From Anaerobacillus sp. (GTDB lineage: Bacteria > Bacillota > Bacilli > Bacillales_H > Anaerobacillaceae): a stretch of DNA of 6,492 nucleotides. Positions 1-6,492 of this stretch are shown one piece after another. The position numbers and the translations under genes were made by a program. Where the stretch lies: NCBI GenBank assembly GCA_007120055.1, contig SKOL01000055.1, forward strand, positions 1 through 6,492, read 5' to 3'. Below the pieces are notes generated by a model, which ran no database searches, was not told where the DNA came from, and was given only the letters and a program-made list of their open reading frames with translations. Every line of letters begins with the position of its first letter. Positions within the stretch are counted from its first letter, which is position 1.

Positions 1-395
1 ATGAAAAAGAGTTTATCCATGAATTTTGGATCGAACTATCCTCCTCTATCACTGAGTGGCAACAAGTAATGAATAAAGAAATTTCTGCTAGAGAACTTAG
101 AGCCAACTATGTTGTCGCCCACGGAGTATTTTTAGAAGCAATTGGAATCATCGGAAATTACTTATATATAAACCACCCGACCGAATGGAAAGATTATATA
201 AATAAGCTCTCTACCATTGACTGGAGTAGGGAAAATACTGTAGATTGGATGGGGCGTGCATACGGCCATAGCGGTAGAATCAGTAAAACAAATCAAACAA
301 TTCAGCTAACGGCTAACCTAATTAAACAAAAGCTTTCATTACCACTTACTGAACAAGAAAAGGAACTAGAAAAAACATTAAAGATAGGTGTCTAA
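1..395 (+). CDS. dndB: DndB, C-terminal part (5' end outside window)
   Basis: The reading frame is open from the left edge (first full codon at position 3) to a TAA at 393-395, giving about 130 residues. The ATG at 69 is internal: the frame continues upstream as sensible protein (FWIELSSSITEWQQV). The fragment carries the SARELRANYVVAHGVFLEAIG-type stretch that I associate with the C-terminus of DndB/DGQHR-domain proteins. The DGQHR motif itself would lie upstream and is not visible. DndB is not required for phosphorothioation chemistry. In characterised systems it acts as a regulator, affecting dnd transcription and modification density. Its place directly before dndC, with only 2 nt between them, fits the standard dndBCDE order and translational coupling. 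The identification rests on the C-terminal motif plus context, both fairly strong. Confidence 0.85.
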   Translation, partial: EKEFIHEFWIELSSSITEWQQVMNKEISARELRANYVVAHGVFLEAIGIIGNYLYINHPTEWKDYINKLSTIDWSRENTVDWMGRAYGHSGRISKTNQTIQLTANLIKQKLSLPLTEQEKELEKTLKIGV

Positions 396-397
396 AT

Positions 398-1957
398 ATG
401 AATATCATTAGTAATCTACTGAATAAAGAAACTCCTAAATTAACTGCAGCTAAACAGCAAATTAAAGAGGTGTACTTATCTGACGATACACCTTGGGTTG
501 TAGGCTACAGTGGCGGTAAAGACTCAACTGTAGTTATTCAACTTGTATTTGAAGCTTTATCAGAATTACCGAAAGAGCAACTTCATAAAAAAATATATGT
601 AATTTCTTCAGATACACTAGTAGAAACACCCTTAATTATCTCTTCGATTAACAGTACATTAAGAAGGGTTCAAAATCATGCTTTAGAAATGGGTTTACCT
701 ATTGAAACACATAAAGTTAAACCTGAACCCGAAAAGAGTTTTTGGGCAAATATTATTGGAAAAGGATATCCATCCCCTAACCAGAAGTTTCGTTGGTGTA
801 CAGATCGACTAAAAATAGAACCGGCTAACAACTTTATTTTAGATAAAGTTTCTAAGTTCGGACAAGTTATTATGGTTTTAGGTGTTAGAGACAATGAGAG
901 TGCTACACGTGCAAATGTCATGAAATCTCATACGGTCGAAGGAAAAGTATTAATGCGTCACTCTACTCTTTCAAATGCTTTTGTTTTTGCACCAATAAGG
1001 GATTTTACTACAGATGATGTTTGGCATTATTTACTGAATTATGAATGTCCTTGGGGTGATGACAACAAGGAATTGCATAAATTATATATGGATTCCTCGA
1101 GTGGGGAATGTCCACTTGTAATTGATAAGTCTATTAAGGAAGAAGCTGGCTCCTGCGGAAATAGTAGATTTGGATGCTGGACTTGTACCGTTGTAACAGA
1201 AGATAAAGCTTTGAACGGATTTATTGAGAACGGTGAAGATTGGATGAAACCTCTTCTTGAGTTCCGAAATTGGCTATCAGATATAAGAGATGTTACTGAG
1301 TACCGACAAAAATATCGAATGAACGGACAAGTCTACTTTAATGATGCAAAAGTGGAGTTAATTGATGGGGAACAATACGTAATCATCCCCAAAAAATCCC
1401 GAAAGAAAATGCAACAAATACCTCTGTCTCAATTTGATGTGATCGATAAGTCGGAACTAAAAAATTATCTAATCGAAAATAATATCGACCTTGGGACTGT
1501 TAAAGAGCTAAAACTTCTTATTAAGGAAGGCGACAGTTATCAACGCTTAGGGCTTGGTCCTTTTACCCTTGAAGCAAGACAACTAATCTTAAGAAAGCTA
1601 CTCGAAACACAACTTAAGGTAAAACATCCTAAAGAAGAAAATTTCGAATTAATTAGTGAAGATGAATTAAAAGTAATACGTAGTTACTGGCTAGAAAATG
1701 GCGATTGGAGCGACTTAGTTCCAAAGATCTTTCGTGAAGTAATGGGCTATGATTTAGATTGGGAATATGATGATAAACCATTATTCGATGCCGACCAATT
1801 AACAGATCTAGAATTGCTCTGTGAAGAAATGCAAGTTGATATGAAATTGTTAAAGAAACTAATCTCAATTGAACGTGAATATAGCGGGTACAAAATTAGA
1901 AGAGGGTTATCGCAAGAGTTAGAAAAAGCTTTAAAGCAAGACTATCTACATTTATAA
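398..1957 (+). CDS. dndC: DNA phosphorothioation sulfurtransferase DndC (PAPS reductase-like, Fe-S)
   Basis: This 519-residue protein belongs to the PAPS reductase/ATP pyrophosphatase family. The PP-loop SGGKDST spans residues 38-44, inside VVGYSGGKDSTVV. RWCTDRLK follows with Cys134, then further cysteines at 217, 238, 253, 260 and 263. The last three lie in CGNSRFGCWTC. DndC carries a 4Fe-4S cluster, and Cys253/260/263 with Cys134 or Cys238 are the plausible ligands (inference). In the known pathway DndC accepts sulfur from DndA or IscS, hydrolyses ATP and takes part in sulfur insertion into the DNA backbone with DndD and DndE. Residues from about 290 onward form a charged, largely helical C-terminal extension. 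Its end, about 472-519, resembles the small protein encoded at 5695. The ATG at 398 has AGGTG at 386-390 with 7 nt spacing. The length is usual for DndC, and no frameshift is seen. Confidence 0.96.
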   Translation: MNIISNLLNKETPKLTAAKQQIKEVYLSDDTPWVVGYSGGKDSTVVIQLVFEALSELPKEQLHKKIYVISSDTLVETPLIISSINSTLRRVQNHALEMGLPIETHKVKPEPEKSFWANIIGKGYPSPNQKFRWCTDRLKIEPANNFILDKVSKFGQVIMVLGVRDNESATRANVMKSHTVEGKVLMRHSTLSNAFVFAPIRDFTTDDVWHYLLNYECPWGDDNKELHKLYMDSSSGECPLVIDKSIKEEAGSCGNSRFGCWTCTVVTEDKALNGFIENGEDWMKPLLEFRNWLSDIRDVTEYRQKYRMNGQVYFNDAKVELIDGEQYVIIPKKSRKKMQQIPLSQFDVIDKSELKNYLIENNIDLGTVKELKLLIKEGDSYQRLGLGPFTLEARQLILRKLLETQLKVKHPKEENFELISEDELKVIRSYWLENGDWSDLVPKIFREVMGYDLDWEYDDKPLFDADQLTDLELLCEEMQVDMKLLKKLISIEREYSGYKIRRGLSQELEKALKQDYLHL

Positions 1958-1969
1958 TGAGGGATTATT

Positions 1970-3973
1970 ATGCAACTTACTAAACTAACGTTAGTTAATA
2001 TCGGTGCCTATAGAGGTATTAATGAAATAGATCTTTCCATTCCTTCCACTGAGCAAAATGTTATATTGTTCGGAGGAGAAAACGGTGCTGGGAAAACAAC
2101 ACTTTTAAATTCAATCAGATTAGCTTTATTTGGTTGTTTCGCCTATGGTTTTATGACTGAAAATGAAAAGTATTTAAAGGAAGTATATGCATTCTTAAAT
2201 AAAAATGCAGTAAAAGAAAATGATAATCGCTTCCAAATTATTATGGAATTTAGCGAAGTCGAAAATTACAAACGTAACTTTTATAAATTTAACCGCCGTT
2301 GGACTTTATCAAACAACGTAGTAAAAGAACATTTTAGTATCATGAAAAATGGTGAACACTTATCAGACCTTGAAAAGGAAACTTATCACTCAAAATTAAA
2401 AGAGACAATGCCGCCTGAACTTTTTAATATGTGTCTTTTTGACGGTGAAGAAATTTCAAGAATCGTGAATGATAACCGGTTAGCGGAGCACCTCTACTCT
2501 GCTGCTAAAGTTCTTTTTAATCTTAATGTATTTCAAAACCTTGAAACTGATTTAGATCACTTGATGAAACAGTCAAAAGAACAACAAGAACTATCTAATG
2601 ACGAAGGTAAGCTACTATCGTTAAATGAAGAACTAGAAACGTTAAATGCACTATTAAGTTCAAACCTTTCTAGCTTGCAAAAGAATGAAGCTGAGATCGC
2701 TCAACATAACGAAAGACTAGATATATTAAAAAGAGATTTTAAGATAAACGGTGGGCTTGTAAAAGACAAACGTGAACAGTTACTATCGCAAGTAAACGAG
2801 ATAGAGAATAACCGAAAGCAAAATAGCGATCAAATTCGTGAATTTGTTTCGGGTTTCTTCCCTCTTTATCTCAATCGAAAATTATTAAAAAAAGTAAAAG
2901 CTCAGATGAATGAAGAAAAAACACATGAAATCCTTGAATTTTTATCAAACGGATTATCTGAAGAAAAAGTCTCTAAACTTCTAACCAATATTGAAGCTAC
3001 TGGTAATGTCGAAGTCAATAACCGTGATGAACTTCAATCACAATTAAAAGATGAGGTTTTAAATCTATTTAACACTGACAATCAAGATTATATTCACCGT
3101 GCTTCATTTACACAAAGAAGTGAGATTGAAAATATAGTTTCACAGCTAGAGAAAATCTCGATATCATCATATCGCGAAAAGATCGCCGAAAATCAAGAAC
3201 AGCTCTCCGTCGCATCTAACTTGAGAAAACAAATTGAAATAAATGACAAGACGAATGACTTTAAAGAAATTCTTTCTGAAATTGAAACATTGAACCAAAA
3301 AATTATGAAGCTCGAGCAAAAAAACAATGATATTAGAGAAGCTAACCTTGACCTAGAAATAAAGATCAATGAATTAACCAATAATATTGAAACATTAAAA
3401 CAAAAATATAAAGCTTCATCAAAAAATAAAAATGCATTCTTAATCTCTTCACAAATTATTGATTTAAGTAAGAAATTTAGACGTCAACAATTGCATAAAA
3501 AGATCCATGAAGTTCAAATTCAAGCAACTAAAATGTTAAATGCTTTAATGCGAAAGAAAGACTATGTTTCATCAATCGATATAGACATCGATAACTTTGA
3601 GATTAGACTATACAACCAATCAAAAGATGAAATTTACAAAGAACGACTTTCATCTGGAGAAAAAGAAATATTATTGTTATCCATCGTCTGGGCAATGTTT
3701 AAATCTTCAGGCCGTAGACTTCCATTTATTTTTGACACTTTGCTTGGTAGATTAGATAAAACTCATAAAAACACAGTCTTGACTCAATTAATACCAATGT
3801 GCGGAGAACAAGTTATCATTCTTTCTACAGATACTGAAATTGACCCTACTCACTATAATTTAATTGCAAACAGAATTTCGAATGAATATATGTTGGAGTT
3901 TGAAATCGAAACGGAGCAAGTAAAGATCCATAACAATTATTTTAATTTTAACCCGACGGAGGTAGCAAAATGA
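1970..3973 (+). CDS. dndD: DNA sulfur modification ATPase DndD (SMC/SbcC-like)
   Basis: This 667-residue protein has the split ATPase layout of the SbcC/Rad50/RecN group. The N-terminal strand MQLTKLTLVNIGAYRG leads to Walker A GENGAGKTT at residues 36-44. The family motif CLFDGEEIS lies near residue 160. A long heptad-like coiled coil rich in E, K, N and Q fills the middle, interrupted around 300 by a more hydrophobic stretch (FVSGFFPLYL). The ABC signature LSSGEKE is at 560-566. Walker B FIFD ends at Asp589 and is followed by TLLGRLD, with STDTEID as the likely switch region. No CxxC zinc hook is present in the coiled coil. DndD supplies ATPase activity to the DndCDE complex and is thought to alter DNA structure for sulfur insertion. 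GAGGG at 1959-1963 precedes the ATG by 6 nt. The gene overlaps dndE. Confidence 0.95.
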   Translation: MQLTKLTLVNIGAYRGINEIDLSIPSTEQNVILFGGENGAGKTTLLNSIRLALFGCFAYGFMTENEKYLKEVYAFLNKNAVKENDNRFQIIMEFSEVENYKRNFYKFNRRWTLSNNVVKEHFSIMKNGEHLSDLEKETYHSKLKETMPPELFNMCLFDGEEISRIVNDNRLAEHLYSAAKVLFNLNVFQNLETDLDHLMKQSKEQQELSNDEGKLLSLNEELETLNALLSSNLSSLQKNEAEIAQHNERLDILKRDFKINGGLVKDKREQLLSQVNEIENNRKQNSDQIREFVSGFFPLYLNRKLLKKVKAQMNEEKTHEILEFLSNGLSEEKVSKLLTNIEATGNVEVNNRDELQSQLKDEVLNLFNTDNQDYIHRASFTQRSEIENIVSQLEKISISSYREKIAENQEQLSVASNLRKQIEINDKTNDFKEILSEIETLNQKIMKLEQKNNDIREANLDLEIKINELTNNIETLKQKYKASSKNKNAFLISSQIIDLSKKFRRQQLHKKIHEVQIQATKMLNALMRKKDYVSSIDIDIDNFEIRLYNQSKDEIYKERLSSGEKEILLLSIVWAMFKSSGRRLPFIFDTLLGRLDKTHKNTVLTQLIPMCGEQVIILSTDTEIDPTHYNLIANRISNEYMLEFEIETEQVKIHNNYFNFNPTEVAK

Positions 3974-4338
3974 TTTTTAGATTAAAAACAACTAAATATA
4001 CCTCTGATAAGTTAAAACAGCTTCAGTCTACAACTAACATTACGCCAAATATTTTATCAAGAATTGCGGTATCACTTTCATTAAATCAAGAAGAAGTTCC
4101 TGAAATCCCCAAGGCAGAAGCTGGTGGATTAGATTTCAACCGTAATACTTTAACTGGAGAGTTTGACTATATATATAAAGCTATGATTACCCAACATGCC
4201 GAAAGAGAAATTTCAGATAACGAGTTTTTCCCCGATCTCTTTAATGCCCATTTAGAACGCGGGATTCGTCTTTTATCAAACGAATATCAGCATGCTGGGA
4301 ATATCGATAAGTTTTTAACTAATCTATTCGATAACTAA
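3970..4338 (+). CDS. dndE: DNA sulfur modification protein DndE
   Basis: This 122-residue protein begins MIFRLKTTKYTSDKLKQLQ and continues TPNILSRIAVSLSL. That fits the small DndE family, whose N-terminal half carries a basic helix-rich region. Characterised DndE is a tetramer that binds DNA, with preference for nicked duplex, and belongs to the core modification set with DndC and DndD. The basic residues near the N-terminus (R4, K6, K9, K14, K16) would suit DNA contact, which is inference. The GGFDF-like segment AGGLDFNRNTLTGE in the middle is also typical of the family as I remember it. The ATG lies inside the dndD stop (ATGA), with GGAGG at 3958-3962 and 7 nt spacing, so translation is probably coupled. 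There are no cysteines and no membrane segments. Confidence 0.9.
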   Translation: MIFRLKTTKYTSDKLKQLQSTTNITPNILSRIAVSLSLNQEEVPEIPKAEAGGLDFNRNTLTGEFDYIYKAMITQHAEREISDNEFFPDLFNAHLERGIRLLSNEYQHAGNIDKFLTNLFDN

Positions 4339-4345
4339 AGAGGTG
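4337..4345 (+). promoter_or_regulatory. Ribosome binding site that fixes the dndA start
   Basis: AAGAGGTG lies just after the dndE stop and 6-7 nt before the ATG at 4352. The in-frame GTG at 4343 is part of this Shine-Dalgarno sequence and has no site of its own upstream at a useful distance. Translation should therefore begin at 4352, giving MLYLDNSATT, which matches the normal N-terminus of cysteine desulfurases. Confidence 0.8.
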
Positions 4346-4351
4346 CCAAGT

Positions 4352-5473
4352 ATGCTTTATTTAGATAACAGTGCAACAACTCAAATATTACCAGAAGTAA
4401 AAGAAGCAATGTTGCCATTTTTATTAGAGGAATTTGGTAACCCTTCTAGTAAATACTATACACTTTCAGCTAATGCAAAAAGTGCAGTAGAAGAAGCAAG
4501 AAAGTACATCTCTTCCCTTCTAGGTTGTGCCACCGACGAAGTAATTTTCACTAGTGGAGCAACTGAAAGTAATAATATGATTATCAAGGGAGTTGCGGAC
4601 TTACATGGGAATGAAAATAACCACTTAGTCACATCAAAAGTCGAACACCCTTCAGTAATTGAAACTTTTAAATATTTAGAGACTAGACGATGTAAAGTTA
4701 CTTACCTCGATGTAGACCAATATGGAAGAGTTGATATCACTGACCTTGAAAAAATAATCGCTACCACTCCCCCACTTTTAGTAAGTATTATGTGGGGGAA
4801 TAACGAGCTAGGTTCTTTGAATGATATAAAAAATATTTCCGACCTATGTGCTAACAAAGAAATTTTCTTTCACACTGATGCTACCCAGGTAATCGGTAAA
4901 GTGAAAGCTAATTTAGATGAGCTCAAAGGGATTCGCTTATTATCTTGCTCGGCACACAAATTCCATGGACCTAAAGGAATTGGAGTATCCATTATTAGAA
5001 AAGACTCGCTTGGATTAAAAACCAAGATTACTCCACTGCTTCACGGCGGTGGCCAAGAGCAAGACTATCGTAGTGGTACTCTCCCTGTTCACAATATAGT
5101 AGGAATGGGAAAAGCTGCTCAATTGGCACTCAATAATTTAGAAAGTAATATAGATAAGTTACAAGAGCTAGAGACTACCTTGACAAATATCCTTAAATCT
5201 AAATTTGGTAACGTCATTTCTTTTAACAATGATCAATCTAACAAAATCCCTGGAATACTCAGTGTGCGATTTAATGGCATTAATAACGAAATTCTAGTTA
5301 AAAACTTGGCTCCATACGTCTCTCTGTCCACTGGATCTGCTTGCAGCTCAGCTAAACCAAGTCATGTGTTACAAGCAGCTGGATTATCGCTAGATGAAGT
5401 AAGGGAAACAGTTAGGTTTTCATTATCACCATTAGTGAAATGCAGTGACCTTCATATTTTTAATCACCTTTAG
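4352..5473 (+). CDS. dndA: Cysteine desulfurase DndA (NifS/IscS-like, PLP)
   Basis: This is a 373-residue class V aminotransferase fold enzyme. It begins YLDNSATT and has the FTSGATESNN cofactor-binding stretch, His99 in VEHPSV that stacks on the PLP ring, and HTDATQ with Asp176 and Gln179. The PLP-binding Lys203 sits in SAHKFHGPKG. The catalytic Cys331 lies in STGSACSS. The enzyme releases sulfur from L-cysteine as a persulfide on Cys331 and makes alanine. In the Dnd pathway that sulfur goes to DndC and also supports its Fe-S cluster. The gene is the last of the operon, 13 nt after dndE, and is followed by a terminator. The C-terminus is short: after VRFSLSP only about 16 residues remain, where IscS-type proteins usually have a longer helix. 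Position within the dnd operon supports DndA over a housekeeping IscS or NifS; sequence alone would not separate them. Confidence 0.92.
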   Translation: MLYLDNSATTQILPEVKEAMLPFLLEEFGNPSSKYYTLSANAKSAVEEARKYISSLLGCATDEVIFTSGATESNNMIIKGVADLHGNENNHLVTSKVEHPSVIETFKYLETRRCKVTYLDVDQYGRVDITDLEKIIATTPPLLVSIMWGNNELGSLNDIKNISDLCANKEIFFHTDATQVIGKVKANLDELKGIRLLSCSAHKFHGPKGIGVSIIRKDSLGLKTKITPLLHGGGQEQDYRSGTLPVHNIVGMGKAAQLALNNLESNIDKLQELETTLTNILKSKFGNVISFNNDQSNKIPGILSVRFNGINNEILVKNLAPYVSLSTGSACSSAKPSHVLQAAGLSLDEVRETVRFSLSPLVKCSDLHIFNHL

Positions 5474-5508
5474 ACAAACTACAGCATAAATTGATCAACC
5501 GATGTAAT

Positions 5509-5535
5509 AAACCGCTAGGGTTACCTAGCGGTTTT
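5509..5535. terminator. Hairpin terminator after dndA
   Basis: AAACCGCTAGG at 5509-5519 pairs perfectly with CCTAGCGGTTT at 5524-5534 around a GTTA loop, giving an 11-bp stem. TTTT follows the GC-rich part on the plus strand, and the matching A-run precedes it. The shape is a Rho-independent terminator 35 nt after the dndA stop. The U-tract is short, so efficiency is uncertain. Its symmetry would let it work in both directions, although no minus-strand gene is seen here. It separates the dnd operon from the following unit. Confidence 0.85.
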
Positions 5536-5626
5536 ACTAATGATTTGTTCCGTTCGTCATCCAAATCGTCCTTCAGTTTGAAATTTCTAATTAACAGGAA
5601 TTTTTTGCTATATTTAGTAGAGATAT

Positions 5627-5637
5627 AGGTTTAACCT
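5627..5637. repeat. Small palindrome AGGTT-T-AACCT upstream of the second unit
   Basis: AGGTT and AACCT are exact inverted copies around one central T. The palindrome covers the -35 region of the promoter proposed at 5645-5653, so it could be an operator half or a regulator site. A 5-bp arm in AT-rich DNA can arise by chance, so this is only a candidate. Confidence 0.3.
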
Positions 5638-5644
5638 TAATATA

Positions 5645-5653
5645 TGTTATAGT
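5645..5653 (+). promoter_or_regulatory. Probable extended -10 promoter of the second unit
   Basis: TGTTATAGT matches the extended -10 pattern TGnTATAAT with one mismatch in the hexamer. No good -35 box stands 16-18 bp upstream, which is common for extended -10 promoters. It would start transcription about 7 nt after the hexamer and give a leader of roughly 35 nt before the ATG at 5695. A second AT-rich hexamer, TATAAA at 5664-5669, is an alternative. Confidence 0.45.
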
Positions 5654-5668
5654 AAAATAAAACTATAA
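5647..5668. promoter_or_regulatory. Inverted repeat over the -10 region, possible operator
   Basis: TTATAGT at 5647-5653 and ACTATAA at 5662-5668 are exact 7-bp inverted copies separated by AAAATAAA. An outer pair, AATATA at 5639-5644 and TATATT at 5674-5679, extends the symmetry loosely. The left arm is the proposed -10 box itself, so a dimeric repressor bound here would block transcription of the small gene and the ATPase gene. The region is almost pure A/T, so chance is a real alternative. Confidence 0.35.
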
Positions 5669-5694
5669 AAATCTATATTTGTTAGGAGAAAAGT

Positions 5695-5892
5695 ATGAAT
5701 AAATTAGTTAAGCAACAAAAGAACTTATTAGAGCAAGTTTCTAACAAACATGATTTACCAATAAAACTAGTTGAAGAGATTGTAAAATCTGCTGAAAGGT
5801 TCTCATACGAAAACGCATCTCCCGCTACTAGAAAAAAAGACTATTTAGATCTCATCAACTTTTACTCTAAAAAAGGTAAAGGTGGTCAATAA
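5695..5892 (+). CDS. Small helical protein associated with Dnd-type modification locus
   Basis: This 65-residue gene has AGGAG at 5684-5688, 6 nt before the ATG, so it is a convincing real gene despite its size. The protein is highly charged, looks wholly helical, has no cysteine, signal peptide or membrane segment, and ends in a basic tail (KKGKGGQ). It contains LLEQVSNKHDLPIKLVEEIV at residues 11-30, followed by a predicted second helix. I do not recognise a characterised function. It looks like the small proteins found beside DNA modification systems. Residues 13-37 align without gaps to DndC residues 472-496, with few identities but matching hydrophobic positions: I23/M482, L25/L484, V26/L485, I29/L488, V30/I489, F36/Y495. 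Its stop shares one base with the ATPase start, which indicates coupled translation and probably partner proteins. Confidence 0.8.
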   Translation: MNKLVKQQKNLLEQVSNKHDLPIKLVEEIVKSAERFSYENASPATRKKDYLDLINFYSKKGKGGQ

Positions 5893-6492
5893 TGCTATTT
5901 AAAAAACTCATTTTTGATAACTATAAGACGTATTATGGGCATCAAGAAGTTAACTTTTATATACCTAAAGAAGCTCGACAAGAAGAAGGAAAAAACATTA
6001 TATTATTAGGTGGTTTAAATGGTGCTGGAAAGACTACTATTTTAAAAGCTATCCTTTATGTTCTCTTTGGAAAAAGAGGAATTAGCTCTCAGGAACATAA
6101 ACGTTTATTTTCAAACGTAATTAATAATTCTTTTTTCGATGAAGGTGGTAGAGACTGTTCTGCTACTCTCTTAATTGAAACCGACAAAGGGGAAGAATGG
6201 GAATTAAAAGTAAAATGGAGCTTTGATCATAACAAACGATTAATTTCTGAGAACAGAGACATTACGATTAGAAAGTCTGGTACCCTTCATGGTAGGCGCG
6301 CTCAAATAGATAATATTGAAGCATTTAATCGCTTTATTGATAGGATTATTCCTTACCACGCTGCTCCTTTCTTTATATTTGACGGTGAAGAAGTTAAAGA
6401 GATTATTTTACGACAAAATAGTTCAGAAATGAAAGAAGCAATTCATAAAATAACTGGTATGGAAACATATAAACTTTTACTAGAAGACCTTC
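5892..6492 (+). CDS. Second DndD-like P-loop ATPase (3' end outside window)
   Basis: The ATG overlaps the previous stop as TAATG, with AAAGGTGGT at 5878-5886 as the ribosome binding site. The frame stays open for 200 codons to the window edge. The N-terminus MLFKKLIFDNYKTYYG leads to Walker A GGLNGAGKTT at residues 40-49, then AILYVLFGKRG. FFIFDGEEV at about 160-168 is the same motif as CLFDGEEIS in the DndD of this window. This places it in the SbcC/DndD-like AAA family, and automatic annotation may well call it DndD. The signature, Walker B and any fused effector domain lie beyond the edge. It is clearly not a copy of the upstream dndD: shared residues are limited to the start, Walker A and FDGEE. 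Its role is unknown. Candidates are the ATPase of a phosphorothioate-dependent restriction module or of a second modification complex. Confidence 0.88.
   Translation, partial: MLFKKLIFDNYKTYYGHQEVNFYIPKEARQEEGKNIILLGGLNGAGKTTILKAILYVLFGKRGISSQEHKRLFSNVINNSFFDEGGRDCSATLLIETDKGEEWELKVKWSFDHNKRLISENRDITIRKSGTLHGRRAQIDNIEAFNRFIDRIIPYHAAPFFIFDGEEVKEIILRQNSSEMKEAIHKITGMETYKLLLEDL

Noticed and set aside
1..69. Short open frame from the ATG at position 1 (22 codons)
   Set aside because: It lies in another frame over the dndB reading frame, which is open through the left edge and matches the protein family.
69..395. A separate 108-residue gene starting at the ATG at 69
   Set aside because: The same frame continues upstream with coherent DndB-like protein to the window edge, and no convincing ribosome binding site precedes this ATG, so it is an internal Met.
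676..921. Minus-strand open frame of 81 codons
   Set aside because: It lies fully inside dndC over conserved sequence such as RWCTDRLK, with no recognisable protein features.
1653..1868. Minus-strand open frame of 71 codons
   Set aside because: It is antisense to the dndC C-terminal region, has no ribosome binding site, and its composition reads as a shadow.
3193..3381. Minus-strand open frame of 62 codons, rich in hydrophobic residues
   Set aside because: The apparent membrane-like character is the antisense of the E/K-rich coiled coil of dndD.
4343..4351. GTG start for dndA adding three residues
   Set aside because: The GTG is part of the AAAGAGGTG ribosome binding site serving the ATG at 4352.
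5581..5603. Imperfect inverted repeat AAATTTCT / AGGAATTT
   Set aside because: It has one mismatch in 8-bp A/T-rich arms, no T-run or promoter relation, and is within what chance gives in such DNA.
1..6492. Transposon ends, CRISPR arrays, tRNA genes or attachment sites
   Set aside because: No regularly spaced repeats, cloverleaf-like sequence, transposase or terminal inverted repeats were seen by eye. Almost all the DNA is coding.

Overview
The window reads as low-GC, Firmicutes-like DNA. It is AT-rich, the genes are tightly packed, most are preceded by strong purine-rich Shine-Dalgarno sequences, and a compact hairpin terminator is present. A Bacillales-type host is my inference from composition and style; nothing here fixes the genus.

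Positions 1-5473 hold a DNA phosphorothioation (Dnd) operon, all on the plus strand. In order it contains the 3' end of dndB (cut by the window edge), dndC, dndD, dndE and dndA. Gaps are small: 2 nt between dndB and dndC, 12 nt between dndC and dndD, an ATGA overlap between dndD and dndE, and 13 nt between dndE and dndA. In the family's established chemistry, DndA (cysteine desulfurase) takes sulfur from cysteine and passes it to the Fe-S protein DndC. DndC (a PAPS-reductase-like ATP pyrophosphatase), DndD (an SMC/SbcC-like ATPase) and DndE (a small DNA-binding protein) then replace a non-bridging backbone oxygen with sulfur at specific sites. DndB modulates modification and/or expression. The catalytic motifs are visible in DndC, DndD and DndA, so the set looks functional.

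Positions 5474-5694 are intergenic. A hairpin ends the dnd operon, and an AT-rich stretch follows with a probable extended -10 promoter and two inverted repeats that could be operator sites.

From 5695 a second, probably separately controlled transcription unit begins. It encodes a 65-residue helical protein and, overlapping its stop codon by one base, a second DndD-like P-loop ATPase that runs off the window. This is not the start of a recognisable DndF/G/H (Dpt) restriction cluster. Its identity is the main open question. The small protein's middle resembles the C-terminal tail of the DndC encoded in the same window, suggesting that this unit may be a DndD-type partner module (restriction, sensing or accessory modification) built around a detached DndC-tail-like piece. 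That is a hypothesis from weak similarity.
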